DNA of 64,000 nucleotides from positions 1-64,000 of the forward strand of contig CACDSX010000003.1 of the NCBI GenBank assembly GCA_902555655.1. The letters are read 5' to 3'. The notes under the pieces were generated by a model. That model saw nothing but the letters and a program-made list of their open reading frames with translations, was not told where the DNA came from and did no database searches. Position numbers and translations under genes: made by a program. Origin of the DNA: an uncultured Pelagibacteraceae bacterium. GTDB taxonomy: Bacteria; Pseudomonadota; Alphaproteobacteria; Pelagibacterales; Pelagibacteraceae. Positions 1-9,354 of this stretch are shown here, piece by piece; the first letter of the stretch is position 1; each line of letters opens with the position of its first letter.

Positions 1-1
1 T

Positions 2-712
2 CATCAACTTCTAATTTTAAAAAAAGAATGGAATTTTATAAATCCAAATGATTTTTACAAAATTGCTTCAGGAAAGAAGAAAATAGATAAAAGATATATT
101 TTACTTACATTTGATGATGGCTTTAAAAGCAATTTGACTGTTGCAGAGAAATATTTAAAAAAATTTGGTACAAATGCATTTTTTTTTATTCCTTTAAAGT
201 TTTTATTATTAAAAATTGATAAAGAAAAAAAAGACTTTATTAAAAAAAATTTAGAATTGAAAAAGATCAGCCCCAATATGAATAACTTAAATATGGTTGA
301 TATTAAAAAAATAATTAATTTAAATAACGTTATTGGTGCACATACATATTCACACATTAATCTTAAAAAAATAAAAAATAAAAAGAAGATTCACTTTGAA
401 ATAATAGGAAGTGCTAACAAATTAGAAAAAATTTTAAAAACTAAAATTTTTAATTTTTCTTTTAATTTTGGAAGGTTGAAGCACATATCTCCAATAATGT
501 TAAGATTATCAAAAAAACGCTTTAAATATATTTTTACTGGTATTAGAGGAGATAATATCAATTCAAAGAAAATTTTTTTTAGAGACAATATATCACCTGA
601 GGACAATATTTTTGATATATATTCCTATATAGGAGGTTTTTTTGATTTTCTTTATAGGAAAGAAAGAGTGCTAATTAAAAATAATTTTAAAAAAAAAATT
701 AGCCTTAGATAG
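2..712 (+). CDS. Polysaccharide deacetylase (NodB/CE4-like), 5'-truncated by window edge
   Basis: Frame open from nt 2; LLTFDDGFKSN motif typical of polysaccharide deacetylases lies upstream of the ORF-track start at 134. Confidence 0.75.
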   Translation, partial: HQLLILKKEWNFINPNDFYKIASGKKKIDKRYILLTFDDGFKSNLTVAEKYLKKFGTNAFFFIPLKFLLLKIDKEKKDFIKKNLELKKISPNMNNLNMVDIKKIINLNNVIGAHTYSHINLKKIKNKKKIHFEIIGSANKLEKILKTKIFNFSFNFGRLKHISPIMLRLSKKRFKYIFTGIRGDNINSKKIFFRDNISPEDNIFDIYSYIGGFFDFLYRKERVLIKNNFKKKISLR

Positions 713-1331
713 TTATTTTAAAAAACCTATAAAGGTATGGATTAATCTTATATCTAAACATACATGAATAATAATTTTTTTTTTCAATTTCGCAGACTGC
801 TCTGATATTCTTAGTCATTAAATTATAAACTAATGCAAGACGATTTGAGACTAAATCTCCTTCATATGAATGCCAAGTTTTCTTCTCAACTCTTGAAAAA
901 AAAACAGCTCTATTTTGTTTCCATTCTATAATTTTTGATGGTTTTTCATTTTTATCTTTATAAAAAAAAGTTCCATTATTACTTTTTGGATTTAGATAAA
1001 TAACTCCACTTAAAAGTTTGTTTGGAGTATCATCGTGTATTGGAAATTTGTAATGAGATCCAGTATTTATTAAAGTAAAATCAGAATATTCATAAAGATT
1101 TAATTTTTCAGGACATAATTTAGCAAGAATATTCAATGCTTTTTCATGATACTTTTGATTTAATTCAATCAATATCTTTTCACTAATTCCATTATTTACA
1201 ATAATTTGATTATCTTTGATTTCATTATGAAAAACTTTTATTTCATCTTTTTCTATTTTTTGTGAATATATTTCATTTAATTTTTGAAAATCTTTATTTT
1301 CTAAAAAATCATCAATAATCTCAATATTCAT
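705..1331 (-). CDS. 2OG-Fe(II) oxygenase superfamily protein (prolyl 4-hydroxylase-like)
   Basis: HDD...GVIYLNP...GTFFY...NRAVFFS...WHSYEG...RLALVYNL pattern with HxD and distal H. Confidence 0.65.
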   Translation of the reverse strand: MNIEIIDDFLENKDFQKLNEIYSQKIEKDEIKVFHNEIKDNQIIVNNGISEKILIELNQKYHEKALNILAKLCPEKLNLYEYSDFTLINTGSHYKFPIHDDTPNKLLSGVIYLNPKSNNGTFFYKDKNEKPSKIIEWKQNRAVFFSRVEKKTWHSYEGDLVSNRLALVYNLMTKNIRAVCEIEKKNYYSCMFRYKINPYLYRFFKITI

Positions 1332-1337
1332 ATAAAG

Positions 1338-2255
1338 TTAAAATAGTTTTTTTGTACTAACAATTTCTAAATTTTTATTAAATTTATCTAATTTGTTATG
1401 TCTGTATTCTTTACGTTTTCTAAAATAATTAATTAATTTTTTTATTAATGGCATTTTTTTTGCAACTTTGATCAAGAAAATCCTTAAGTAATTTATTCGT
1501 TTTTTAACAAGTCTTTCAGAAATATTCATTTTTCTTTGTTTATCATAAAAGTCTTCACTATAATCACTTTGTTGAAAAAGCCTTTGTTTTATTGAATCAG
1601 ATTTGATTGTTGAACAAAACACAAAAGTTTCTTCATCAGTAATAATATCAATTCTTCTGTTGTTGTTAAAATTTTCTCTTTTTACTTTATACCAATGATC
1701 AGAGTCAAAAACTTTACATAGTATAATTTCAGTTTTATTAAATCCATTTTCTTCATTATAAATTGAATGAAATAAATTTGGTGAAAATTGATAAAAGCCA
1801 TGCCCACAAAAATTATTAGTTGGAGATATGTGAATTATAATACCATTAATTTTACACATTTTTTTCAGATTATTTAAAGCAGTTTTAACGTCAAATACAT
1901 GCTCAAGAGATCCACCGTCTATTATTGTATCAAATTTTCCCTCAAGATTAGTTGGTATATCCTTATTTAAATCTTGAATTATGTTTGCATTTTCATAGTT
2001 ATTTATATCCAAAACATCCACACTATTTGAACCAAAATGTTTAGTTAAATATTCATCAATATATTTGGAATCAATCGTATCATCTTTGATTATTTGGTTA
2101 ACCAAAAATTTGTCTGCACTTATTTTTTGCTTTCCAATTGTAAGAGTATTTTTGAATTTTATTTCTTGTGAAATCTTTTTTAAATATCTGAATGCATGAA
2201 GATTTATACCCATAAATATAGGTATAATAGATACATTCTTAATTTTAAATTTCAA
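1338..2255 (-). CDS. Class I SAM-dependent methyltransferase-like protein
   Basis: FDTIIDGGSLEHVFDVKTALNNLKKMCKINGIIIHISP motif. Confidence 0.5.
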   Translation of the reverse strand: MKFKIKNVSIIPIFMGINLHAFRYLKKISQEIKFKNTLTIGKQKISADKFLVNQIIKDDTIDSKYIDEYLTKHFGSNSVDVLDINNYENANIIQDLNKDIPTNLEGKFDTIIDGGSLEHVFDVKTALNNLKKMCKINGIIIHISPTNNFCGHGFYQFSPNLFHSIYNEENGFNKTEIILCKVFDSDHWYKVKRENFNNNRRIDIITDEETFVFCSTIKSDSIKQRLFQQSDYSEDFYDKQRKMNISERLVKKRINYLRIFLIKVAKKMPLIKKLINYFRKRKEYRHNKLDKFNKNLEIVSTKKLF

Positions 2256-2353
2256 TAAAAATTATTTATTTTATCTATCATTTTTAAATAGAATTTAACC
2301 ATTATATTATTTAAATTAAATTATTAATCTTTAAAGTATAATGAACGAAAGAA

Positions 2354-3070
2354 ATGAATATAACAAAATTAAAAAATAACTTGTCAGTCATAATTTTGTG
2401 TGGTGGAAAAGGTTTAAGATTAAGACCTATTACAAAAGATTTGCCGAAGCCCTTGATTACTATAAACAATAAAACCATACTAGAAAACATAATTCAGTAT
2501 TTTTTAAAATATAATGTAAAAAATTTCATAATTCCAACTGGTTACAAAAGCAAACTTATAAAGAATTTTATTAAAAAGAAATTTAAAAATGAAAACATTA
2601 AAGTTGTCTATACAGGTTTGAATTCAGATATCATTTCTAGATTGAATAAATCATTAAAATTTTCAAAAGAACATTTTATAATTTGTTATGGAGATACCTT
2701 AGTTAATATTAATTTAAATAAGTATTTAAATTTTTTTTTAAAAAAAAAAAATAAAATCACAATCGCCTCATATCAATTAAAATCAAATTTCGGTATTTTA
2801 GATATTAAAAAAAACCAAAAAGTAACAAGTTTCAGAGAAAAGCCAAAACTAGATATTTGGTTTAATGTTGGATATTTTATATTTTCGCTAAAAAATTTTC
2901 TTAATTTTAAAAAATTTAAAAAATTTGAATATTTGATTAAATTTTTAGCTAGAAAAAAACTTATGAGGGCTTATAAGCATAGAGGTAGTCACATTACTGT
3001 TAATACTATCGAAGAACTGGTAAAAGCAAAAAAACAAATAAAAAAATTTAATTTAAATGGTAAAAAATAA
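2354..3070 (+). CDS. Sugar-1-phosphate nucleotidyltransferase (glucose-1-phosphate cytidylyltransferase-like)
   Basis: VIILCGGKGLRLRPITKDLPKPLI nucleotidyltransferase signature; followed by a CDP-glucose dehydratase-like gene. Confidence 0.8.
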   Translation: MNITKLKNNLSVIILCGGKGLRLRPITKDLPKPLITINNKTILENIIQYFLKYNVKNFIIPTGYKSKLIKNFIKKKFKNENIKVVYTGLNSDIISRLNKSLKFSKEHFIICYGDTLVNINLNKYLNFFLKKKNKITIASYQLKSNFGILDIKKNQKVTSFREKPKLDIWFNVGYFIFSLKNFLNFKKFKKFEYLIKFLARKKLMRAYKHRGSHITVNTIEELVKAKKQIKKFNLNGKK

Positions 3071-4073
3071 TTTTTGGAGAGATAAGAAAGTTTTTATTAC
3101 AGGTGTAGCAGGATTTGTTGGGTCAAATTTAGCAAAAAATTTAATAAAAAATGGAGCACAAGTTATTGGTTTAACTAAGAATAAAAAAATTAAAAGTCTT
3201 TTGTATTTAGATAAAATAGATAGAAAAATAGATTTAATTTTTGGGGATATATCCGATAAAGAACTACTTAAAAATATATTTTTAAAAAATAAAATAGATA
3301 TTTGTTTTCATCTAGCTGCTCAGGTTGAAGTTGGTGCTGCAAGACAATATCCTTATTTAACATGGGAAACAAATATTAGAGGGACTTACACACTGCTCGA
3401 AGTCATTAGAGAAAATAAAAGAAAAATAAAATCAATAATAGTCGCTTCTTCTGATAAAGCTTATGGCGACTATCCATTAAAAAAACTACCTTATAAAGAA
3501 AGTTATGAACTTAAAGCAACATATCCATATGATACATCAAAAGCTTGTGCAGACATGATAGCAAAATCTTATTCATCAAAATTGTTTAAATTACCAATTT
3601 TAATAACAAGATTTTCAAATATTTATGGTCCGGGTCAGTTAAATTTTACAGCGTTAATTCCAGATGCTATTAGATCTTGTTTACATAATAAAAAATTTAT
3701 TGTTAGAAGTGATGGTCAATCAATTAGAGATTTTGTTTACATAGACGATATTATAGAATTGTATAAATTATTATCTAAGAATTTATATTTAAATCCACAA
3801 AAATTTTCAGGACAAGTTTTTAATGCTGGGACTAACACCAAAAATAAAATAATTGATATAATTGAAAAAATATTCATTTTTGCAAAAAAAAAAAAGGAAT
3901 TAAAGATTATTCATAGAGAAATAAAAAAAAATAAGACTAAAGGAGAACTACCAGCACAATTTATGGATTATGAAAAAATATTCAAATATGTTGGCTGGAA
4001 ACCAAAACACCAATTTTCAAAAACTATACCTGTAATTTTTAAATGGTATAAAAAGCATCTCAAACATTTATAA
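3057..4073 (+). CDS. NAD-dependent epimerase/dehydratase, CDP-glucose 4,6-dehydratase-like
   Basis: VFITGVAGFVGSNL Rossmann motif; YxxxK as YPYDTSKACAD; SSDKAYGDY. Confidence 0.75.
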   Translation: MVKNNFWRDKKVFITGVAGFVGSNLAKNLIKNGAQVIGLTKNKKIKSLLYLDKIDRKIDLIFGDISDKELLKNIFLKNKIDICFHLAAQVEVGAARQYPYLTWETNIRGTYTLLEVIRENKRKIKSIIVASSDKAYGDYPLKKLPYKESYELKATYPYDTSKACADMIAKSYSSKLFKLPILITRFSNIYGPGQLNFTALIPDAIRSCLHNKKFIVRSDGQSIRDFVYIDDIIELYKLLSKNLYLNPQKFSGQVFNAGTNTKNKIIDIIEKIFIFAKKKKELKIIHREIKKNKTKGELPAQFMDYEKIFKYVGWKPKHQFSKTIPVIFKWYKKHLKHL

Positions 4074-4076
4074 AGT

Positions 4077-5204
4077 ATGACGCTAGCAATTGATATGATA
4101 GGTACACATTTAGGAAGTGGTACTAGAACCTATAATTTAAATTTTTGTGAATATTTAAGTAAAAATAATATAAATGAAAACATTTACGTATTTATTACTA
4201 AAGATTATCTCAAAGATATTAATTTTGATAAAAATTCGAATATAAAATTAAAAATAAAATCATCAATTTATACAAATATTTTTTTTAGAATTTTTTGGAT
4301 GCAATTTTTTTTTCCTTTTGAACTAAAAAAACTTAAGGTGGATCAATTATTTTCTCCAATGAATATGAGTCCACTAATTTTAAAATTATTTAAAATAAAG
4401 CTTACATTAGCATTGCATTCAAATTTACCTTGGGTCTATTTTACTATGATGCCAGGAAGTTTGATAAGAAATATTTTTACAAAATATTTAATGCAATTAT
4501 CAATTTATTTATGTGATAAATTAATTGTTGATTCAGAGTTTGCAAAAAATGAAATTTTAGAAATACTTAATTTAAAACAAAAAAAAGTTTATGTTGTATA
4601 TCTTGGGATTGATAAAAAATATTTACTTCCTAATGATAATCTAAAATTTGTTAAAAACTTTGATTATAACAATTATGTTATATCTGTTTTGTCGTGTGTA
4701 AAATATCATAATATAATTAATCTTTTAAAAGCTTTTAAGTTATATAAAGATGAAACAAAATCAGAAATAAAACTAATATTTGTAATGCAAATTTTAGATA
4801 AAGATTATTTTAAAGAAATTAATTTATTTATTACACAAAATTCACTAAACAATGATATAATTTTTTTTCATAATCTAGATAGTGACTATCTTGTTAATCT
4901 TTATAAAAAAGCAAATCTCTATGTCTTTACTTCCTATTGTGAAGTTTTTGGTTTGACTTCACTAGAAGCTATGTCTCAAGGATGTCCAGTCTTAATATCA
5001 AATAAATCAGCCTTACCAGAAGTTAATGGACCGGCCGCTCATTATTTCGATCCTGATGATTCTCAAAAAATCTATGAAAGTATGAAAATGATTTTACAAG
5101 ATAACGATTATAAAGAAAAACTAGTTATTGAAGGTGATATTCATTTTAGAAAATTTAATTGGAACACTACTATTAAACAAACATTAGAAGTATTAAACAC
5201 CTAA
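4077..5204 (+). CDS. Glycosyltransferase, GT4-like
   Basis: YVFTSYCEVFGLTSLEAMSQGCPVLISNKSALPEVNG motif typical of GT4. Confidence 0.85.
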   Translation: MTLAIDMIGTHLGSGTRTYNLNFCEYLSKNNINENIYVFITKDYLKDINFDKNSNIKLKIKSSIYTNIFFRIFWMQFFFPFELKKLKVDQLFSPMNMSPLILKLFKIKLTLALHSNLPWVYFTMMPGSLIRNIFTKYLMQLSIYLCDKLIVDSEFAKNEILEILNLKQKKVYVVYLGIDKKYLLPNDNLKFVKNFDYNNYVISVLSCVKYHNIINLLKAFKLYKDETKSEIKLIFVMQILDKDYFKEINLFITQNSLNNDIIFFHNLDSDYLVNLYKKANLYVFTSYCEVFGLTSLEAMSQGCPVLISNKSALPEVNGPAAHYFDPDDSQKIYESMKMILQDNDYKEKLVIEGDIHFRKFNWNTTIKQTLEVLNT

Positions 5205-6928
5205 TTTTTTTTTTTTATAAAAAAATTGTTTATAACAATTAAATCCATATCAGTTCTTAAAATACACTCCAAAGCTTCTTCAGGTTTTGTTACAATTGGC
5301 TCATTTTCATTAAATGATGTATTTAGTAAAATTGGCACATCAGTAATTTTGAAAAAATCATAAATTAAATTTGAAAATTTTAAGTTATTCTTTTTATTAA
5401 CTGTCTGTAGTCTAGCTGTACTATCAAAGTGAGTAACCGCAGGAATTAAAATTCTTTTTTCTTTTTTAACAATTGCCAATGAAGACATATAAGGACTATA
5501 AAAATCACTTTCGAACCACTGAGATTGAAATTCTTGTAAAACAGAGGGAGCAAAAGGTCTAAACGACTCTCTTCTTTTAATTTTTTTGTTTATAATATCT
5601 TTCATTTTTGGATTTCTGGGATCTGCTAAAATAGATCTGTTTCCTAATGCACGTGGACCAAATTCCATTTTGTCTTGAAACCAACCAATAACTTTTCCCT
5701 CAGAAATATTTTTTGCTGTAATTTGAGAAAGCCTTCTTTCATCTGGCTCAAAATTATAACTTAATTTATCTTTATAAAAATCATTATCCAAAATTGATTT
5801 TATATAATCGTCACTATAATTTGGACCAAGATAAGGGTTTTGAGAATTTTCAATCTTGAAATTAGACTTTGCAGCTACAATAAAAGCAGCACCTAAGGCT
5901 CCTCCATTATCACCTGGAGCACAATTGATAAAAATTTTTTTGAAGTAATCATGGTTATTTGTAATTAATCTATTAGCACTAGAATTAAGTGCACAACCAC
6001 CTGAAAAAACCAAATTTTTTGAAAAATTATCTTTTTTTATATCATTAATAATGATTTTAAAAAAATATTCATAAATTTTTTGTATAGAACTAGCAAAATT
6101 TTCTCTAAAATTTTCATTATTCATTTCCTCTTCAAATAATTCTGTTAGTTTAAAACTATAGATTTGGTCAATTAAAAGATTATTATCAGCAATATATTTA
6201 AAATTTTTTTTATGATGATTAAAATAATCTAAATTTAATTGAATTTTTTTTCTTTTATCTCTTATGAATAGGTTACTTAAAATTTTATCAAAATAAATAG
6301 GATTTCCATAAGCAGCAAGACCCATTATTTTATATTCATCACCATAATTTTTGAATCCCAGAAATTGGGTCATAGCATGATAAAAAATTCCTAACGAGTC
6401 AGGAAAAAAAATTTTTTCTTTAATTGATATCTTGTTATTTTCGCATTCGGCAAAAGCTGCAGTAACAAAATCTCCAGACCCATCAATTGATAATCCAACA
6501 GCTTTATCAAATTTAGATGGAAAAAAAGCTGAGCTTATGTGAGCCAGGTGATGTTCAATATAATGAAATTTAATTTTAGTATTCAGTTTGAATTTTTTTA
6601 AAAAAATACTTCCTAACTTTTTTTTTTTTTCAAATCTTGATTTATGTGAAGTATCTTTAAATGAGAAATTTTTTAAAAAAAAAACTCCCTTTTTGAATAT
6701 ATTGCTATAGGGCTTTGTATTAAAAGCTACATCAGTAATTTCTTTTTCAGATAAATTTGCAATATTTAAACATTCTTTTATTGCTTCAAACGGATACCCA
6801 GAATAATGTTTTTTTCTATTAATTCTCTCTTCCTCTATAGCAGCAATAAGTTTTCCATTAATTATCAAACATGCTGAGGAGTCAGCATGGTATGCGTTGA
6901 TACCAAGTATAATTTGACGATCTTTCAT
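5201..6928 (-). CDS. Carbamoyltransferase, NodU/CmcH family
   Basis: ILGINAYHADSSACLI; EFGPRALGNRSILADPR; LNTSFNENEPIV motifs. Confidence 0.93.
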   Translation of the reverse strand: MKDRQIILGINAYHADSSACLIINGKLIAAIEEERINRKKHYSGYPFEAIKECLNIANLSEKEITDVAFNTKPYSNIFKKGVFFLKNFSFKDTSHKSRFEKKKKLGSIFLKKFKLNTKIKFHYIEHHLAHISSAFFPSKFDKAVGLSIDGSGDFVTAAFAECENNKISIKEKIFFPDSLGIFYHAMTQFLGFKNYGDEYKIMGLAAYGNPIYFDKILSNLFIRDKRKKIQLNLDYFNHHKKNFKYIADNNLLIDQIYSFKLTELFEEEMNNENFRENFASSIQKIYEYFFKIIINDIKKDNFSKNLVFSGGCALNSSANRLITNNHDYFKKIFINCAPGDNGGALGAAFIVAAKSNFKIENSQNPYLGPNYSDDYIKSILDNDFYKDKLSYNFEPDERRLSQITAKNISEGKVIGWFQDKMEFGPRALGNRSILADPRNPKMKDIINKKIKRRESFRPFAPSVLQEFQSQWFESDFYSPYMSSLAIVKKEKRILIPAVTHFDSTARLQTVNKKNNLKFSNLIYDFFKITDVPILLNTSFNENEPIVTKPEEALECILRTDMDLIVINNFFIKKKN

Positions 6929-6946
6929 AAATTTATAGAAATATAA

Positions 6947-7828
6947 TTATATTTTTTTAATCTTTTTAAAATCCTTTTTATTATTAAAATTTAATTTGAT
7001 AAATTTTTGTTTATGAACTTGAATAATTAACTTATCTTTTTTTTCAACTATTACCTTCATATTATTCGACAAACATTCAATTATAAAAAAACTATATAAA
7101 TTTTCTCCTGAAACAACTGTATATTTTGCCAAAGATTGTAACTTTGAAACTTTTTTACTTGATATAAAACCATGGTTTTTTAAATTTGGTAAATTAAGCC
7201 TATCGCCAATTATATGTATTTTGAATTTATTTTTGATTAATTTTTTAATAAAATCCAAGGGAAAAAAAGTCTCTTTATTTTTATGTTTTCTGTAATAAAT
7301 TAAAAAATCAATTTTTTTTAAAATTTTCTTCCTATAAAAAAAATTTTCATAAACAAAATTAAATTGACTTTTTTTAATAGTTTTTTTAAATAATTTTTTT
7401 TTTAATAGATCTGTCGAAAATATAATTTTTGAAGTTCTATGATTAAGAAAAAACTCACTTATTTTATATAATAGGGGAAAAATCATACTTCTAACATAGT
7501 ATTGAAAATTGTTAGATTTTTTATAATTTGCTCCACCAGTGATAGGTCCCAATATAGTTTTTGGGGGTAAAAAAATAAATAAAAAAAAGTTCCATAGAGG
7601 TAAATAATTGAGATAGCAAACTTTTTGATTATTAAGATATTTTTTCCAACAATACAAAATACCTAAAAAAGTAGAAATATATTTATAAAGCATTTTTTTT
7701 TCCTGGTTAAAAATGATTTTATAATTATTATTTATATTTAATTTCTTGATAAAAAGCCTTGCTAACTTGCCTTCACCAGAATTTTCTGAATAGTCACATA
7801 CCCAAATATATAATTTTTCCTTAATCAA
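6947..7828 (-). CDS. Glycosyltransferase-like protein, island-specific
   Basis: ILGPITGGANY and C-terminal VVSGENLYSFFIIECLSNN resemble GT4-type enzymes; weak. Confidence 0.45.
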   Translation of the reverse strand: MIKEKLYIWVCDYSENSGEGKLARLFIKKLNINNNYKIIFNQEKKMLYKYISTFLGILYCWKKYLNNQKVCYLNYLPLWNFFLFIFLPPKTILGPITGGANYKKSNNFQYYVRSMIFPLLYKISEFFLNHRTSKIIFSTDLLKKKLFKKTIKKSQFNFVYENFFYRKKILKKIDFLIYYRKHKNKETFFPLDFIKKLIKNKFKIHIIGDRLNLPNLKNHGFISSKKVSKLQSLAKYTVVSGENLYSFFIIECLSNNMKVIVEKKDKLIIQVHKQKFIKLNFNNKKDFKKIKKI

Positions 7829-9296
7829 TTTTTAAAAATCTCGTTTTGTCAAAAACCTTATTAATTATTTTACCTTTATTATAATAATAAAAGGTTTCAA
7901 ATATTCTTTTTGATCTTCTAAAAAAATCGTTCTTTAATCTCCATAAAAATTCATAATTTTTTAAAAAATCAGGCACTTTTTTTTCTTCACCTGAGGCAAT
8001 AGCTATAGAAGCACCAATACAAATTATTTTATAATTTTTATTTTTTTTGGCCAGATAGAACGCTAGCTTCTCTTGTTTTGGAGTTGGAAGAGTTATAAAG
8101 ATAAGCGTTTTTTTTTGTAGTTTAATTTTTGTTTTTACAATTTTATCAATTTCTCCAAATGGAAGTTTTGTATGTTCAATTTTCAATTTGAATTTTTTTT
8201 GTAAAAAATTTTTCGATTTTTCAGTTAAGTTACCTAATATCAAGATTTTATTTATTGTCTTTGGAATATTTAAGTTTTGTAACAGATCTCTACCAGGAAT
8301 TTTATTGATATTTATATGTTTTCTTAACCAAACTCCATCTGGCCAATGAAATAGAGTATCCCTTTGATAAAGTTCACCATTAGCGTAATAACCAAGAAAA
8401 GCCAAATTCATTCCTGATAAAATAAAGTTTTTTTCAAATGGAATTTTGTTTATTTGATTTAGAATTTTAAAACTATTTTTATTATAAAAATCTTTAAAAA
8501 ATTTTATTTTAAATAATTGGAAATTACGATTTATAAACAAATTACTAAAAAAAAATAATTGATTTATTTTTGCAGGAATACGCATTATGATGAACAATAA
8601 ATTAGATTTTAAGTTATTTATTTGAAAAGATTTTAAAATTTCTAAAGTAGATATCCAATAACTCTGTAAATTTTTCCCTGAAATTCCTCCAGATCTCATT
8701 CTTATCAAAGTATTATCAATTATTTTGAAATTAACTTTTGATATATAAAAAAGTCTTAAAAATAATTCAAAGTCTCCAGCAATTTTAAAATTTTCGTTAT
8801 ATAATCCATATTTTTCATAAATTTCTCTTTTAATAATTGAAGCGGGATGAGGTGGCATTAATCCAAATTTCATTTTCCATCTTTTAAAATTATAAGAAGA
8901 ATAAAATCGAGTAACTTTATAATAGTCTAAATTGTCAAAATAAGCCACATTACCTAATAGTATTTTACTTGATTTGTTTTTAGAAATTATTTTAGATATT
9001 TTTTCAATTGATTGATTTGAATGAAATAAATCATCTGAATTAAGTACACAAATATAATCACCCTTACTTTTTTTAATCCCGTAATTAATTGATTTATAAA
9101 TTCCATAATTTTTTTTTATAAAAAACTTTTTCCCTTTTTTTTTGTATTTTCTAATTATAGAATGAGTCATGTCAGTTGATCCACCATCAATTATGATATG
9201 TTCGATGTTTTTATAAGTTTGAGAACTAACAGAGTTTAAAGTATCTCTTATAGTATTTTCACTATTTAGTGTGACTGTTATTATTGAAAATTTCAT
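7821..9296 (-). CDS. Bifunctional glycosyltransferase: N-terminal GT2 plus C-terminal WecG/TagA/CpsF (GT26-like)
   Basis: N-term FSIITVTLNSENTIRDTLNSVSSQTYKNIEHIIIDGGSTD (GT2); C-term WPDGVWLRK...IPGRDLL...FITLPTPKQEKL...IGASIAIASGEEKKVPDFLKNYEFLWRL (WecG/TagA). Confidence 0.85.
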   Translation of the reverse strand: MKFSIITVTLNSENTIRDTLNSVSSQTYKNIEHIIIDGGSTDMTHSIIRKYKKKGKKFFIKKNYGIYKSINYGIKKSKGDYICVLNSDDLFHSNQSIEKISKIISKNKSSKILLGNVAYFDNLDYYKVTRFYSSYNFKRWKMKFGLMPPHPASIIKREIYEKYGLYNENFKIAGDFELFLRLFYISKVNFKIIDNTLIRMRSGGISGKNLQSYWISTLEILKSFQINNLKSNLLFIIMRIPAKINQLFFFSNLFINRNFQLFKIKFFKDFYNKNSFKILNQINKIPFEKNFILSGMNLAFLGYYANGELYQRDTLFHWPDGVWLRKHININKIPGRDLLQNLNIPKTINKILILGNLTEKSKNFLQKKFKLKIEHTKLPFGEIDKIVKTKIKLQKKTLIFITLPTPKQEKLAFYLAKKNKNYKIICIGASIAIASGEEKKVPDFLKNYEFLWRLKNDFFRRSKRIFETFYYYNKGKIINKVFDKTRFLKID

Positions 9297-9354
9297 GTTT
9301 TATAAAATCATTGCATAATAAAACTTTTAATATAATAGTGATATCATTTATTTT

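Noticed and set aside
55-357. Minus-strand ORF opposite the polysaccharide deacetylase
   Set aside because: Low-complexity F/L/I/K translation antisense to a recognisable deacetylase; an artefact of A/T-rich sequence.
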